This document shows, piece after piece, positions 41,449 through 50,845 of a DNA stretch of 64,000 bases. The stretch is from JBHJHP01 sp042219855 (lineage in GTDB: Bacteria; Bacteroidota; Bacteroidia; Bacteroidales; UBA5342), in contig NZ_JBHJHP010000010.1 in the NCBI RefSeq assembly GCF_042219855.1, positions 62,001 to 126,000 of the forward strand, in the 5' to 3' direction. Under the pieces are notes generated by a model. The model had not been told where the DNA came from. It did no database searches and was given only the letters and a program-made list of their open reading frames with translations. The position numbers were made by a program, and so were the translations under genes. How positions within the stretch are numbered: position 1 is the first letter of the stretch; every line of letters begins with the position of its first letter.

Positions 41449-44400
41449 TTAAAAGTTCATTGTTATACCAACTGCAAACCTGCGCGCTTTAGGCGTATTG
41501 GATCTATCTTCACTTAAAAGATATATATTGCTGGACAATCCAACTTCAGGATCCTGTCCTGTATAATTTGTCCAGGTAAACAGGTCATATCCTGTTACCC
41601 ATAAATCCAGTCTGTCAATACCTCTGTCCCTGATGAGTTTTTTCGGGAAAGAGTATTTCAGAGATAGTGTTTTTAAACGCACAAAAGTTCCGTCCTCTAC
41701 AAACCTGTCTGATCCAAGGTAGTTATTTCCTTTACCCCATAAAGCTCTTGGAATATTTGTATCATTACCTTCTTTTGTCCATCTGCTCATTACTGCCGTA
41801 CTCTGGTTATTGGGTCCGATCATACTTTCCAGATTCATTTGAGTCCGGTTCACAATTTTGTAGTTAAAACGTCCATGGAAGAATGAAGATAAGGTCAGGT
41901 TTTTATACCTCAATCTGAATGACGCACCACCTGTAAACAGAGGCATGGCATTTCCCAGGTATACAATGTCGTATTTGTCAATCACACCATCACCATTGAT
42001 ATCCTCATATTTGGCATCACCCGGATATACCCTGTAATTTGCAGTTAGTCCGTTCTGCATATAAACCGGTTCTCCGTTGATGTCATAAATTACGTTTCCT
42101 TCCGGATCGCGTGCCAGGGTTTCTTCTTCATTCTGGTATACACCCAGGCAGCGGAAACCATAAAATGATCCAAGCGGATTGCCTTCAATAATTTTATGGG
42201 CATAATTCCCGTTCGCCAGCTCAAAACTCTCGAATTCCTTGTTGTCCGGAAGATCAATTACTTTATTAATGTTTTTAGAGAAGTTAATATCGGTATTAAA
42301 ACTCCAGTTTTGACTTTTTATAATATCATATCCAACGATTAATTCAAATCCCCTGTTGGACATAGAACCGGAATTATACCATTTAACCTGCGAGTAACCA
42401 GTAGTGGATGGTATATTTACGTCCCGTTGCAACAGGTCCGTTGTCATCTTGTCGTAGAAATCTGTAGTAATCCGTAATCTGTTCCTGATAAGTTCAATAT
42501 CCATACCGATGTTGGTCTGTGCTACGGTTTCCCATTTCAGATTATCCAGCTGTTGCCTTTGTGGCTCAACGGCTGTCATAGATACATAGCGCTCATTAAG
42601 ACCACGGAATGTACCGATATAAGGTGAAGATCCACTTGGTGCGTTACCACTCTGGCCCCAGCTAAGACGAAGTTTACCAATATTGAACCAGTCTATGGCA
42701 CGCATGAAATTTTCATCACCAAAATGCCATGCCAAACCGACTGTCGGGAAAGATCCCCATCGGTTTTCTGCACCCATACTTGAGTTGGCTTCTCTTCTGA
42801 AACCGGCAGAAATCATGTACTTATCCTTAAATGTATAGTGGGCATTTGAAATAAATCCCAGGTTTCTGACCACAGAATTTCCTGATCCCATTGTAGATAC
42901 ATTAGAACCTGACGTCGGATCAGCAAGGAAGATGGATGGTGAACCACTGGTTGCACTGGAATATCCTGCTGACCGGCCTTCATAGGTCTGGAAAATACCG
43001 GTAAGAATAATTTTATGTTGCTCAGAAAATGTTTTACGGTAAATCAGCTTATTCTCTGTCTGAATGTACATATTATCAGATAAATAGTCACTACCTTCGT
43101 TACTGTTGGAATTGGTAAGGTTAACACCGGTTACAATATTGGGAAGGAACCGTTTGTTTTTGGTGGTTCTCATGTCCATACCCAGAATACTTCTGTATTC
43201 CAGCCCTTTTAAAATATTGTATACAGCACCAAATACAACCCGTCCGTTCCGTTTTGTGGAATGGTTGGTTGCTTCATTGACCATGGCTACCGGATTGTAC
43301 ATATTGTTTGATGCCCAGGAGCCCTGGACATTTTCAACAGGAGTGAAATATTCATCGGTACGTTTACCATCATCACCAATGATATACGGACTCATATTCG
43401 GCAACTTTTTAAGCGCCTCAGAACGCGGGTTTGAACCGCCCCAGTAACTATCAATACCCGCCTGAGAATAGGAAAAGTCAGCTGTTAATCTGAATTTGTC
43501 AGAAAAACGATAATCCAAACCCACTAATGAATTGAAACGTTCCAGTCCGGTTCCGATAGTTGTACCGGTTTCATTTAAATAACCTAGCGAAATGCGATAC
43601 GTTGCCTTATCACCACCACCACTCATCGAAAAGCTGTTATCCGTGGTAAAACCGGTTCGTGTTACTTCACTAAGCCAGTCGGTTTCCTGGTTATATTCAT
43701 CATAATAGATCCAGTTTGGATCAAAATTGATCTCCTTGCGGTCACTTAAGTTGGTTAAAACATCACTTCTGCTTTCTCCTTCGTCAAGGAAGGTGTTCCA
43801 GTTCATCTCGTTCAGCAGGGTTATAAATCCATCAGCATCCAACATCGGAATGGTGTTGGGTTCCTTTTTAATATCGAATTTGGAGTTGAATGAGAATCTG
43901 GTTTTACCACGTGTCCCTTTTTTTGTCTTGAAGATTAAAACCCCGTTGGCTCCTCTGGAACCCCAAATCGCGGTAGCGGCAGCATCTTTCAATACTTCGA
44001 TCGATTCAATGTCCGCTGGCGAAATATTTACCAGAGCACCCAAATCTTCATCGTTTGCCGTTGCGAAGTTAAAATCATCATTAATAGTTGTAGGGTAGGG
44101 CACACCGTCAATTACAATTAAAGGTTCCGACGATGCATTCAGGGATGATGTTCCCCTGATACGGATTGAACTTCTTGCTCCCGGATCACCACTGGTAACA
44201 ATATCCACGTTAGCCATGCGTCCCTGAAGCTGATCTTCAATGGATGCGGAAGGCGTGGATTCCAGTTCTTCCATATTTATGGTTTGTGTTGAGGTAACCA
44301 GTTCCCTGTTATTCAGACCCAGGGAGTTGCGTTCAACCCTTTCGGATGTTATCGTTACACCTTCCAGTTCCACATTTGATTCTCCCAGAACAACGTTGGC

Positions 44401-44682
44401 AACTGCCTGTCCTGTATAAGCAATGACTTTACTTTCGAAACCAATAAAAGAAAAAACGACTGACAGATTTGGTTTATCAGGAACCGATAACCGGTAGTTA
44501 CCGTCCATGTCTGCGATGGTACCCGATAAAGATCTGTGTAATTCGTTTTCCACATGGATATTACAACCCATAAGTGGTTCTCCTTTTGCATCAGTTACTT
44601 TTCCCGTCAGTACTTTATCCTGCGCGTGAATAAGCGAAACACTGAAAAGTAAAACAGCCAATATTTTGTACTTTATTTTCAT
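41449..44682 (-). CDS. SusC/RagA-family TonB-linked outer-membrane protein
   Basis: This 1077-residue TonB-dependent glycan transporter has a signal peptide to IHAQ, a CarboxypepD_reg domain (LTGKVTDAKGEPLMGCNI), the SusC signature region (LQGRMANVDIVTSGDPG, SSIRIRGTSSLNAS, PLIVIDGVPYP, ATAIWGSRGANGVLIFKTKKG), and a large barrel ending GITMNF. It is a canonical member with the TonB box region not clearly visible. It is transcribed after the fasciclin gene at 44815-47019 and just before its SusD. No FecR/ECF sigma or hybrid two-component regulator lies next to it, as seen in many such loci. Confidence 0.95.
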   Translation of the reverse strand: MKIKYKILAVLLFSVSLIHAQDKVLTGKVTDAKGEPLMGCNIHVENELHRSLSGTIADMDGNYRLSVPDKPNLSVVFSFIGFESKVIAYTGQAVANVVLGESNVELEGVTITSERVERNSLGLNNRELVTSTQTINMEELESTPSASIEDQLQGRMANVDIVTSGDPGARSSIRIRGTSSLNASSEPLIVIDGVPYPTTINDDFNFATANDEDLGALVNISPADIESIEVLKDAAATAIWGSRGANGVLIFKTKKGTRGKTRFSFNSKFDIKKEPNTIPMLDADGFITLLNEMNWNTFLDEGESRSDVLTNLSDRKEINFDPNWIYYDEYNQETDWLSEVTRTGFTTDNSFSMSGGGDKATYRISLGYLNETGTTIGTGLERFNSLVGLDYRFSDKFRLTADFSYSQAGIDSYWGGSNPRSEALKKLPNMSPYIIGDDGKRTDEYFTPVENVQGSWASNNMYNPVAMVNEATNHSTKRNGRVVFGAVYNILKGLEYRSILGMDMRTTKNKRFLPNIVTGVNLTNSNSNEGSDYLSDNMYIQTENKLIYRKTFSEQHKIILTGIFQTYEGRSAGYSSATSGSPSIFLADPTSGSNVSTMGSGNSVVRNLGFISNAHYTFKDKYMISAGFRREANSSMGAENRWGSFPTVGLAWHFGDENFMRAIDWFNIGKLRLSWGQSGNAPSGSSPYIGTFRGLNERYVSMTAVEPQRQQLDNLKWETVAQTNIGMDIELIRNRLRITTDFYDKMTTDLLQRDVNIPSTTGYSQVKWYNSGSMSNRGFELIVGYDIIKSQNWSFNTDINFSKNINKVIDLPDNKEFESFELANGNYAHKIIEGNPLGSFYGFRCLGVYQNEEETLARDPEGNVIYDINGEPVYMQNGLTANYRVYPGDAKYEDINGDGVIDKYDIVYLGNAMPLFTGGASFRLRYKNLTLSSFFHGRFNYKIVNRTQMNLESMIGPNNQSTAVMSRWTKEGNDTNIPRALWGKGNNYLGSDRFVEDGTFVRLKTLSLKYSFPKKLIRDRGIDRLDLWVTGYDLFTWTNYTGQDPEVGLSSNIYLLSEDRSNTPKARRFAVGITMNF

Positions 44683-44814
44683 TAGAATAGTATTTTATAT
44701 TCTTGACCTGCCTTGTTAATCAGACTGGTTCTCAGCTTTAGACTTTGATTAAAATTAATACTTACCTGGTATGCTTTTTTATTTTCCATTTATAATTTTA
44801 TGTCTATTCAATTA

Positions 44815-47019
44815 TCAGGGTTGAATTAAAGCATCGATTGTATATACGGCACAATCACCATATACCTTTGGAATGTTACTGGTAACATTGGCTGTTTGCC
44901 CGCCGGGAGTTGTCAGCCTTAAACTGCTGCCCAAGTCAGATAAAGTTACCTTTGATGCAGGAACTGTATCCGTAGGACTTGTTTTAATCAGTCCCTGGTA
45001 AGTAACAAAATCACCTTGTATACCTGCTCCGGGGAAGGCATAATCAGAAATTTCATTGTACGGTACAGGAATAAAGTAGTACATCAGGAAGTTAGCCAGA
45101 GAATCCGGATCCGTTGGAATTGTTCCTGCCGGTGCATTCAGTATGGCTTCATCCGATGGAACAAATAACATATACTTGTCTCTTAAGTCCGGTAGCGGTG
45201 CATTAATTGGCAGCAGCCCTGCCAGTGTCAGTTGATTCGCGAATTCTTTATAGGCCGATAAGTAAGGGATTTCATCTGCCAGACCAATCAGGTATTTAAA
45301 TTCACCTGTTTCTGTGAGTAAAACGGAGTCCACGTTATAACAGGATCCGTTTGACCAGTCACCCTCTATCGGTTGTATGGAAGCAAATTTACTGCCTTCG
45401 TTATACATTTTATTGGAAGCAATTGAATCTCCTTTCACGAATAAGTATGAATAGCTGTTTCTGCTTTTGTATACATCAATGCCGTCCACATTCGTCAGCA
45501 CATCAGTTGCTACATGACTGTCAACATAATAGGCCATATATGAAGATGACATATTTCCCCAGGTCTGATCATTTACCTGAACCGCTTCATCGCCGAATTT
45601 TCCCGGAGTGGGATCATAATACCTGATGTCTAATCCGTCAATTCCTGCGTTTACTATTTTCTCATCCGATGGAAAAAAAATGGTATAGTTAATTGCCGTA
45701 CTTGTTAATGGCAGTGCCACATCACTGTAAGCAATCATATGCAGGAACATTCTGTATTTCGGATCTCTGAAAGCCGGGCCTGTAATACTCGTAAACATGG
45801 GTGGCGTGAGAACTGTGTTCAGACCGTAATATACACCATTGGCGCAGATCTGGCTTTTAGATACATCTGCATCCGGGTCAAAAGCTACAGGAGTACCGTA
45901 GAAAGTTGTGATTTCGTCTTTTTTAATATTCTCAGGAAAAGCAAGGTCTCCAGAAAACGTATGGTTATAGAGCAGGTATAAAACAGCCAGTGGATTTACA
46001 TCTGCAAAGGAGTCGTAATATGGTTCCCATGTTTCCTGGAAGAAGGCATCCAGAGCATTGTTATCCGGTACAAAAACACTGTTGGCAAAACGGGTTAAAA
46101 CCGACCACGCATTGGCATCCTGTACCGGCCACTCTGAAGCTATGGCAGGTAACTCGGTATGCATGTGGATAAATAATGAATCCCCGTTACCGTAGTTATC
46201 TGAAATATCGGCATCATATTCATAATAAGAAAACTGGTCATAAAGGGTCAGAAAATTGGAGTAATTCCCTTCTGATTTAAGACTCTCATATACTGTTTCG
46301 AGAGGATCAAGTACACGGTCAATTAAATATAAAAATCCGTTGTCAGTTGCAATTTCATACTGGTCAACGGTTGCTCCGGCAATATTAAAACCGCCATTAT
46401 CGCCTGTCCAGGTACTGTTAGGGTATAAAAACTCGTAATTGTACTTAGCTTCAATTTCCCTGGAATCAAACATATAACTTGAGAATACCGGTAAATAAAG
46501 GTTTCTGTGGAACACAGAATATTCCCGTGGTGTCCCGTTGGGTTCAAATCCATGTTCCCTGGTAATGGGGTTGGTTGCTTTTGTACGTTGTTTATAAAAC
46601 AATCCTTTTTCTGCAGGATTGTAACTTTCGCGCCCACCGGGTTGAAAATTGGCAAATAACTCCTTGTTGTATTTATAATCCACCAAATGGTAGCCTATAA
46701 GCTTGTTCAGTTCAGCTTGTGGCATATCATCGATGGAGCCATAGCCTTTGCTGTTAAGGTAGGCAGTGAAGGCTTCATCATCAGGAGCCATAACAGTCAC
46801 CAGTCCTCTTCCGCTTACAACAGTACTAAAATCCGTTTTTTCGAGTGCATCCAGAAAAATGGTGTAGTTTCCCTGATCCTTTAGGTAATCAGTAGCACTT
46901 CCCACTAACCATGGCGGATCTTCGTAATGCTCTGCCATTCTGTCCTTACAGGAGGATAAAACCAGAACCATGATTATTCCAAACCATGATAGAATATTTA
47001 ACTTTCTTCTAAGTAACAT
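44815..47019 (-). CDS. Large multi-fasciclin lipoprotein
   Basis: This 734-residue protein has an SPII signal (LVLSSCKDRMAEHYED) and about four FAS1-like modules. They are recognised by VTVMAPDDEAF, SVFVPDNNALDAF, TIFFPSDEKIV and MLFVPSDEAIL, each followed about 60-90 residues later by a hydrophobic glycine/asparagine segment. It starts the 18-kb SusCD locus and is separated from valS by a long gap. SPII and size suggest an exposed, repetitive surface adhesin or glycan binder. FAS1 repeats are the only recognised domain; ligand is unknown. A possible CAAACTTA (-7 box complement) lies at 47178-47185. Confidence 0.75.
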   Translation of the reverse strand: MLLRRKLNILSWFGIIMVLVLSSCKDRMAEHYEDPPWLVGSATDYLKDQGNYTIFLDALEKTDFSTVVSGRGLVTVMAPDDEAFTAYLNSKGYGSIDDMPQAELNKLIGYHLVDYKYNKELFANFQPGGRESYNPAEKGLFYKQRTKATNPITREHGFEPNGTPREYSVFHRNLYLPVFSSYMFDSREIEAKYNYEFLYPNSTWTGDNGGFNIAGATVDQYEIATDNGFLYLIDRVLDPLETVYESLKSEGNYSNFLTLYDQFSYYEYDADISDNYGNGDSLFIHMHTELPAIASEWPVQDANAWSVLTRFANSVFVPDNNALDAFFQETWEPYYDSFADVNPLAVLYLLYNHTFSGDLAFPENIKKDEITTFYGTPVAFDPDADVSKSQICANGVYYGLNTVLTPPMFTSITGPAFRDPKYRMFLHMIAYSDVALPLTSTAINYTIFFPSDEKIVNAGIDGLDIRYYDPTPGKFGDEAVQVNDQTWGNMSSSYMAYYVDSHVATDVLTNVDGIDVYKSRNSYSYLFVKGDSIASNKMYNEGSKFASIQPIEGDWSNGSCYNVDSVLLTETGEFKYLIGLADEIPYLSAYKEFANQLTLAGLLPINAPLPDLRDKYMLFVPSDEAILNAPAGTIPTDPDSLANFLMYYFIPVPYNEISDYAFPGAGIQGDFVTYQGLIKTSPTDTVPASKVTLSDLGSSLRLTTPGGQTANVTSNIPKVYGDCAVYTIDALIQP

Positions 47020-47615
47020 AAAAATGAATTTAAATTATTTTGAATGCTCTGTTAGCGTTTATAATTAATGTTGTGATACAATGAAATTGTCTGTCTGATA
47101 AATCAGTTCTGAAACGTATTTTCATATTATAACTATTAGTTAACTTATTTGTGGTTGATTTTATTCTGTATTCATCCCAAACTTAAAATCCTTCTGACTG
47201 AAGATGAACTGAAATGAAAACTATGAAGTAAAGTGGAAATATCAAATTGATGTGTTGTGTTTCAGAATATGGTTTTGGCAGAACCGGGAGAATGATATTT
47301 TAAACGAATAAATACCAATTCAGCTCCGTTTTATCTGAAAGGCTCAATTTTGAGATTTTAATCACAATACCAAATAATATCAGTTTCAGGTTAAACATAT
47401 CTATAATGTTAGATGTGTTTATGAAAGAAAAATTCTTCAGTACAAACTTTACAGTGCAGAAAAACGCCTTTTTCTGTATTGATTCTGTTGCTGCAAATCT
47501 TCCTCTAATGCCTATGATTAGCGGATTCTTTGCAATTTAATGTTGTGGCATTAAATCTTGTTTTCAAAAATTAACTAAAATTAAACTATTTCAGGTTTAT
47601 TCGCAATATATAAAT

Positions 47616-47630
47616 TGGCACTTCACTTGC
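47616..47630 (+). promoter_or_regulatory. Sigma-54 (RpoN) promoter, plus strand
   Basis: TGGCACTTCACTTGC has GG and GC separated by exactly 10 bp and matches the -24/-12 consensus TGGCAC-N5-TTGC completely; the next base A also fits. It points to the right, toward 47640-47940, where no plus-strand gene exists. Transcription would start near 47642. Confidence 0.7.
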
Positions 47631-47641
47631 ACATTTTGACA

Positions 47642-47917
47642 CTGAGAAATAATTGTATTTTTTACGCTTATTTTCACTGTCAGGAAAAAAAATATAAGAT
47701 AAAGAAGTATTATTATGATTATTATTGGCGTTTAAATTGCATTAAATAAGTATGTTATTTCTGTTGTGTCAGGTTGTGGAGGTTTTAGGGATAGCGTATT
47801 TTCTACGCTAATGGGATATGCAATTTTTGACATAAATATTTAGAGGTAAACAAAAAAAAACCATAAAAAATAATCATTATAAATAAGCAAAAAAAACCGG
47901 CTCTGTGTCCGGTTTTT
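47642..47917 (+). ncRNA. Candidate sigma-54-dependent small RNA
   Basis: A transcript from the sigma-54 promoter would run about 275 nt and end at the bidirectional hairpin at 47892-47917 with its T tail on the plus strand. It contains a 7-bp hairpin, TAGCGTA/TACGCTA (47792-47810). Only tiny open frames occur, such as a 19-codon frame at 47752-47811. This is a prediction from promoter and terminator alone. Confidence 0.35.
47892..47917. terminator. Bidirectional terminator downstream of valS
   Basis: AAAAACCGG (47892-47900) pairs with CCGGTTTTT (47909-47917) around an 8-nt loop. It lies 23 bp after the valS stop on the minus strand and has T tracts on both strands. Confidence 0.8.
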
Positions 47918-47939
47918 ATCTTATAATGCTATTGAGAGA

Positions 47940-50570
47940 TCAGCTTTTAAGTTTTTCAATACTCTCCTGCAGACTTTTTATTTTAATTTCTGCATCTGCT
48001 TGTTTCTTTCGTTCCATATCAATGACGTTTTCGGGAGCATTATTCACGAATCTTTCGTTGCTCAGCTTTTTATTCACACTGGTTAGAAATCCCTGTGTGT
48101 ACTCCAGTTCTTTTTCAAGCTTTTCAATTTCTTCTTCAATGTTAATACGGTCTCCCATCGGAACTGCATATTCGGTGGTTTTTACCATAAATGATACAGC
48201 CGAATTCTCAGCCTTGTCAACAAATGTTACAGATTCAGTATTGGTCAGTTTTTTAATAACCGGAATGTAATCTGAGAAATAAACTGCCTCATCCGCTACA
48301 ATCTGAAGCTGCAGCGCATCTCTAAAGGCTACATTCTTATCTTTCCTGACTTTTCTTATTCCAGTTACGATCTCTTTGGCTTCTTCAAATTTATCTAAGA
48401 CAGAGCCATCATAGGATTCTTTTCCAGATAAATGGCTGATCATAATGCTTTCACCTTCTGACCGTGGCTTTAGTTCCTGGTATAATTCCTCAGTAATAAA
48501 GGGCATAAACGGATGCAACAGCTTCAGCAGTTTTTCAAATAATTCTATAACCTCATTATAGGTAACCGCGTCAACAGGCATCTGATAATCGGGTTTAACA
48601 GCTTCAAGCAACCAACCGGAAAAATCATCCCTGAACAGGGTATAGCTTGACATCAGCGCATCGGAAATTCTGAATTTACTGAAATGGTCATCTACCTGTG
48701 CCAAAACCTCGTTTAGCTTTTGGTTGAACCAGGATAATGCAGCACGTGGTGCTTCCGGTTGCTGTGCTGTTTCACTAACTTCCCAGCTTTTAACCAGGCG
48801 AAATGCGTTCCATATTTTATTAGCGAAGTTTCTGCCCTGTTCGGTCAGGCTTTCGTCAAACAATAAATCCCCACCTGCCGGAGAACATAAGAGCATGCCA
48901 ACGCGTACACCATCGGCTCCGAATTGCTTTATCAGTTCCAGAGGATCGGGAGAATTTCCCAGTTGTTTCGACATCTTACGGCCCTGTTTATCCCGAACCA
49001 TACCGGTAAAGTATACATTCTTAAACGGGAAGGTACCGCGGAATTCATATCCGGCGATAATCATTCGGGCTACCCAGAAAAATATGATGTCATGGCCGGT
49101 TACCAAATCGTTGGTCGGGTAGTAGTAGTCTATTTCTTTATTTTCCGAATCAAAACCATCGAAAACAGAGATTGGCCATAACCAGCTCGATGCCCAGGTA
49201 TCCAGAACATCTTCCTCCTGACGAAGCTCATCCATAGTCAGTTCTTTATTACCGGTTTTTTCTTTGGCCAGGTTCAGTGCCATTTCATCCGATTCTGCTA
49301 CGACAAAACTTCCATCTTCCAGGTAATACACCGGGATACGATGGCCCCACCACAACTGACGTGAAATACACCAGTCCTTTACATTGCTCATCCAGTGTCT
49401 GTACAGGTTTTTGAATTTTTTTGGATGAAATTCCACTTCATCATTTTCTACAGCTTCAAGTGCCGGCTTTGCCAGTTCTTCCATTTTCAGGAACCACTGC
49501 GCTGACAGTTTAGGTTCAATGGCTACACTGGTGCGTTCCGAAAACCCTACCTTATTATTATAGTCTTCAATTTTAACCAGGTTTCCTGCTTTTTCAAGTT
49601 CAGGAACAATCTTTTTGCGTACGTCGAAGCGGTCCTCACCAATAAATAATTGTGCGGCTTCGCTTAAGGTACCATCATCGTTAAAGGTGTCGACTACCTC
49701 AAGATTATGACGCATCCCAATTTCATAGTCGTTTTCGTCATGAGCCGGTGTAATTTTCAAACATCCTGTACCGAATTCCATATCCACGTAATCGTCCATA
49801 ATTACGGGAACAGAACGATTAACCAGCGGTACAAGCACACGCTTTCCTTTAAGATGTGTAAATCGTTCATCATTCGGGTTTACACAAACAGCTGTGTCGC
49901 CCAGAATCGTTTCAGGGCGTGTAGTGGCAACGGTTACCCATTCGTCTTCAGTTCCTTCAATTTTATAGCGCACATAATAAAGTTTCGATTTTTCTTCTTT
50001 ATAGATCACTTCCTCATCAGAAACAGCCGTTTGCGCAGCCGGATCCCAGTTGACCATTCTTACGCCCCTGTAGATCAGGCCTTTGTTGTAAAGATCCACA
50101 AAGACTTTGATCACCGCCTTACTTCTGGTCTCATCCATGGTGAAGCAGGTGCGGTCCCAGTCGCAGGAAGCGCCCAGTTTTTTAAGCTGTTCAAGAATGA
50201 TCCCACCGTGCTTGTGCGTCCATTCCCATGCATGATCCAGAAAAGCATCACGTGTAAGATCGGTTTTTTTTATGCCTTCCGACTTTAATTTAGCCACAAC
50301 TTTAGCTTCGGTGGCAATGGATGCATGGTCGGTTCCCGGAACCCAGCAGGCATTTTTACCCAGCATTCTGGCCCTCCGGATCAGGATATCCTGAATGGTA
50401 TTGTTCAGCATGTGCCCCATATGCAGCACTCCGGTGACGTTTGGCGGGGGTATTACAATAGTGTAAGGTTCTCTTTCATCCGGTAATGACTTAAAAAAGC
50501 CCTGTTCCATCCAGTAACTGTACCACTTGTCTTCAACGTTCAACGGATTGTATTTGCTGTCAATACTCAT
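47940..50570 (-). CDS. valS: Valine-tRNA ligase
   Basis: This 876-residue class I aminoacyl-tRNA synthetase charges tRNA-Val with valine. The HIGH motif is HMGH (residues 50-53, in PPPNVTGVLHMGH) and the KMSKS motif reads KMSKQ (residues 532-536), followed by LGNSPDPLELI. The editing domain, anticodon-binding domain and C-terminal coiled coil (from about residue 805, EEIEKLEKELEY) are complete. The normal fifth residue S of KMSKS is Q here. A terminator follows at 47892-47917. Confidence 0.97.
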   Translation of the reverse strand: MSIDSKYNPLNVEDKWYSYWMEQGFFKSLPDEREPYTIVIPPPNVTGVLHMGHMLNNTIQDILIRRARMLGKNACWVPGTDHASIATEAKVVAKLKSEGIKKTDLTRDAFLDHAWEWTHKHGGIILEQLKKLGASCDWDRTCFTMDETRSKAVIKVFVDLYNKGLIYRGVRMVNWDPAAQTAVSDEEVIYKEEKSKLYYVRYKIEGTEDEWVTVATTRPETILGDTAVCVNPNDERFTHLKGKRVLVPLVNRSVPVIMDDYVDMEFGTGCLKITPAHDENDYEIGMRHNLEVVDTFNDDGTLSEAAQLFIGEDRFDVRKKIVPELEKAGNLVKIEDYNNKVGFSERTSVAIEPKLSAQWFLKMEELAKPALEAVENDEVEFHPKKFKNLYRHWMSNVKDWCISRQLWWGHRIPVYYLEDGSFVVAESDEMALNLAKEKTGNKELTMDELRQEEDVLDTWASSWLWPISVFDGFDSENKEIDYYYPTNDLVTGHDIIFFWVARMIIAGYEFRGTFPFKNVYFTGMVRDKQGRKMSKQLGNSPDPLELIKQFGADGVRVGMLLCSPAGGDLLFDESLTEQGRNFANKIWNAFRLVKSWEVSETAQQPEAPRAALSWFNQKLNEVLAQVDDHFSKFRISDALMSSYTLFRDDFSGWLLEAVKPDYQMPVDAVTYNEVIELFEKLLKLLHPFMPFITEELYQELKPRSEGESIMISHLSGKESYDGSVLDKFEEAKEIVTGIRKVRKDKNVAFRDALQLQIVADEAVYFSDYIPVIKKLTNTESVTFVDKAENSAVSFMVKTTEYAVPMGDRINIEEEIEKLEKELEYTQGFLTSVNKKLSNERFVNNAPENVIDMERKKQADAEIKIKSLQESIEKLKS

Positions 50571-50845
50571 TTTCTGATGTTTTTATCTCTTATATAAATA
50601 GGGTCACAAAAATAGAAAAAAGTTAAGATTGAAAACCTAATTAGTTTGACAAATTCATCATATAACAAAACGATGGCAGGTATCTTTATGAGTGATTTAT
50701 ACTAAAATACAGGTATTTTAATGGATTATTATATAAATAACCTGAATATCAACTATTAGTTTTCCTCTTATTGCAGATGGTAATCCAATGTTTCAAAAGG
50801 TGCTGAAAATTTATGAGCAGAATAACATATGCTATAAAACGTGCA

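Larger units (their letters stand above)
47020..47939. other. Long intergenic region upstream of the SusCD/fasciclin locus
   Basis: These 920 AT-rich bp contain no gene longer than about 20 codons that can be supported. The region holds a candidate minus-strand -7 box (47178-47185), a plus-strand sigma-54 promoter (47616-47630), a small hairpin (47792-47810) and the valS terminator (47892-47917). The length is far above other gaps in the window. It is likely the control region of the glycan-uptake locus. Confidence 0.6.

Noticed and set aside
47905..48270. 121-residue plus-strand open frame downstream of the sigma-54 site
   Set aside because: It is antisense to the coiled-coil end of valS, is low-complexity Ser/Leu rich, and starts inside the terminator; not taken as the target gene.
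49707..50288. 193-residue plus-strand open frame
   Set aside because: It is antisense to valS with no recognisable features.
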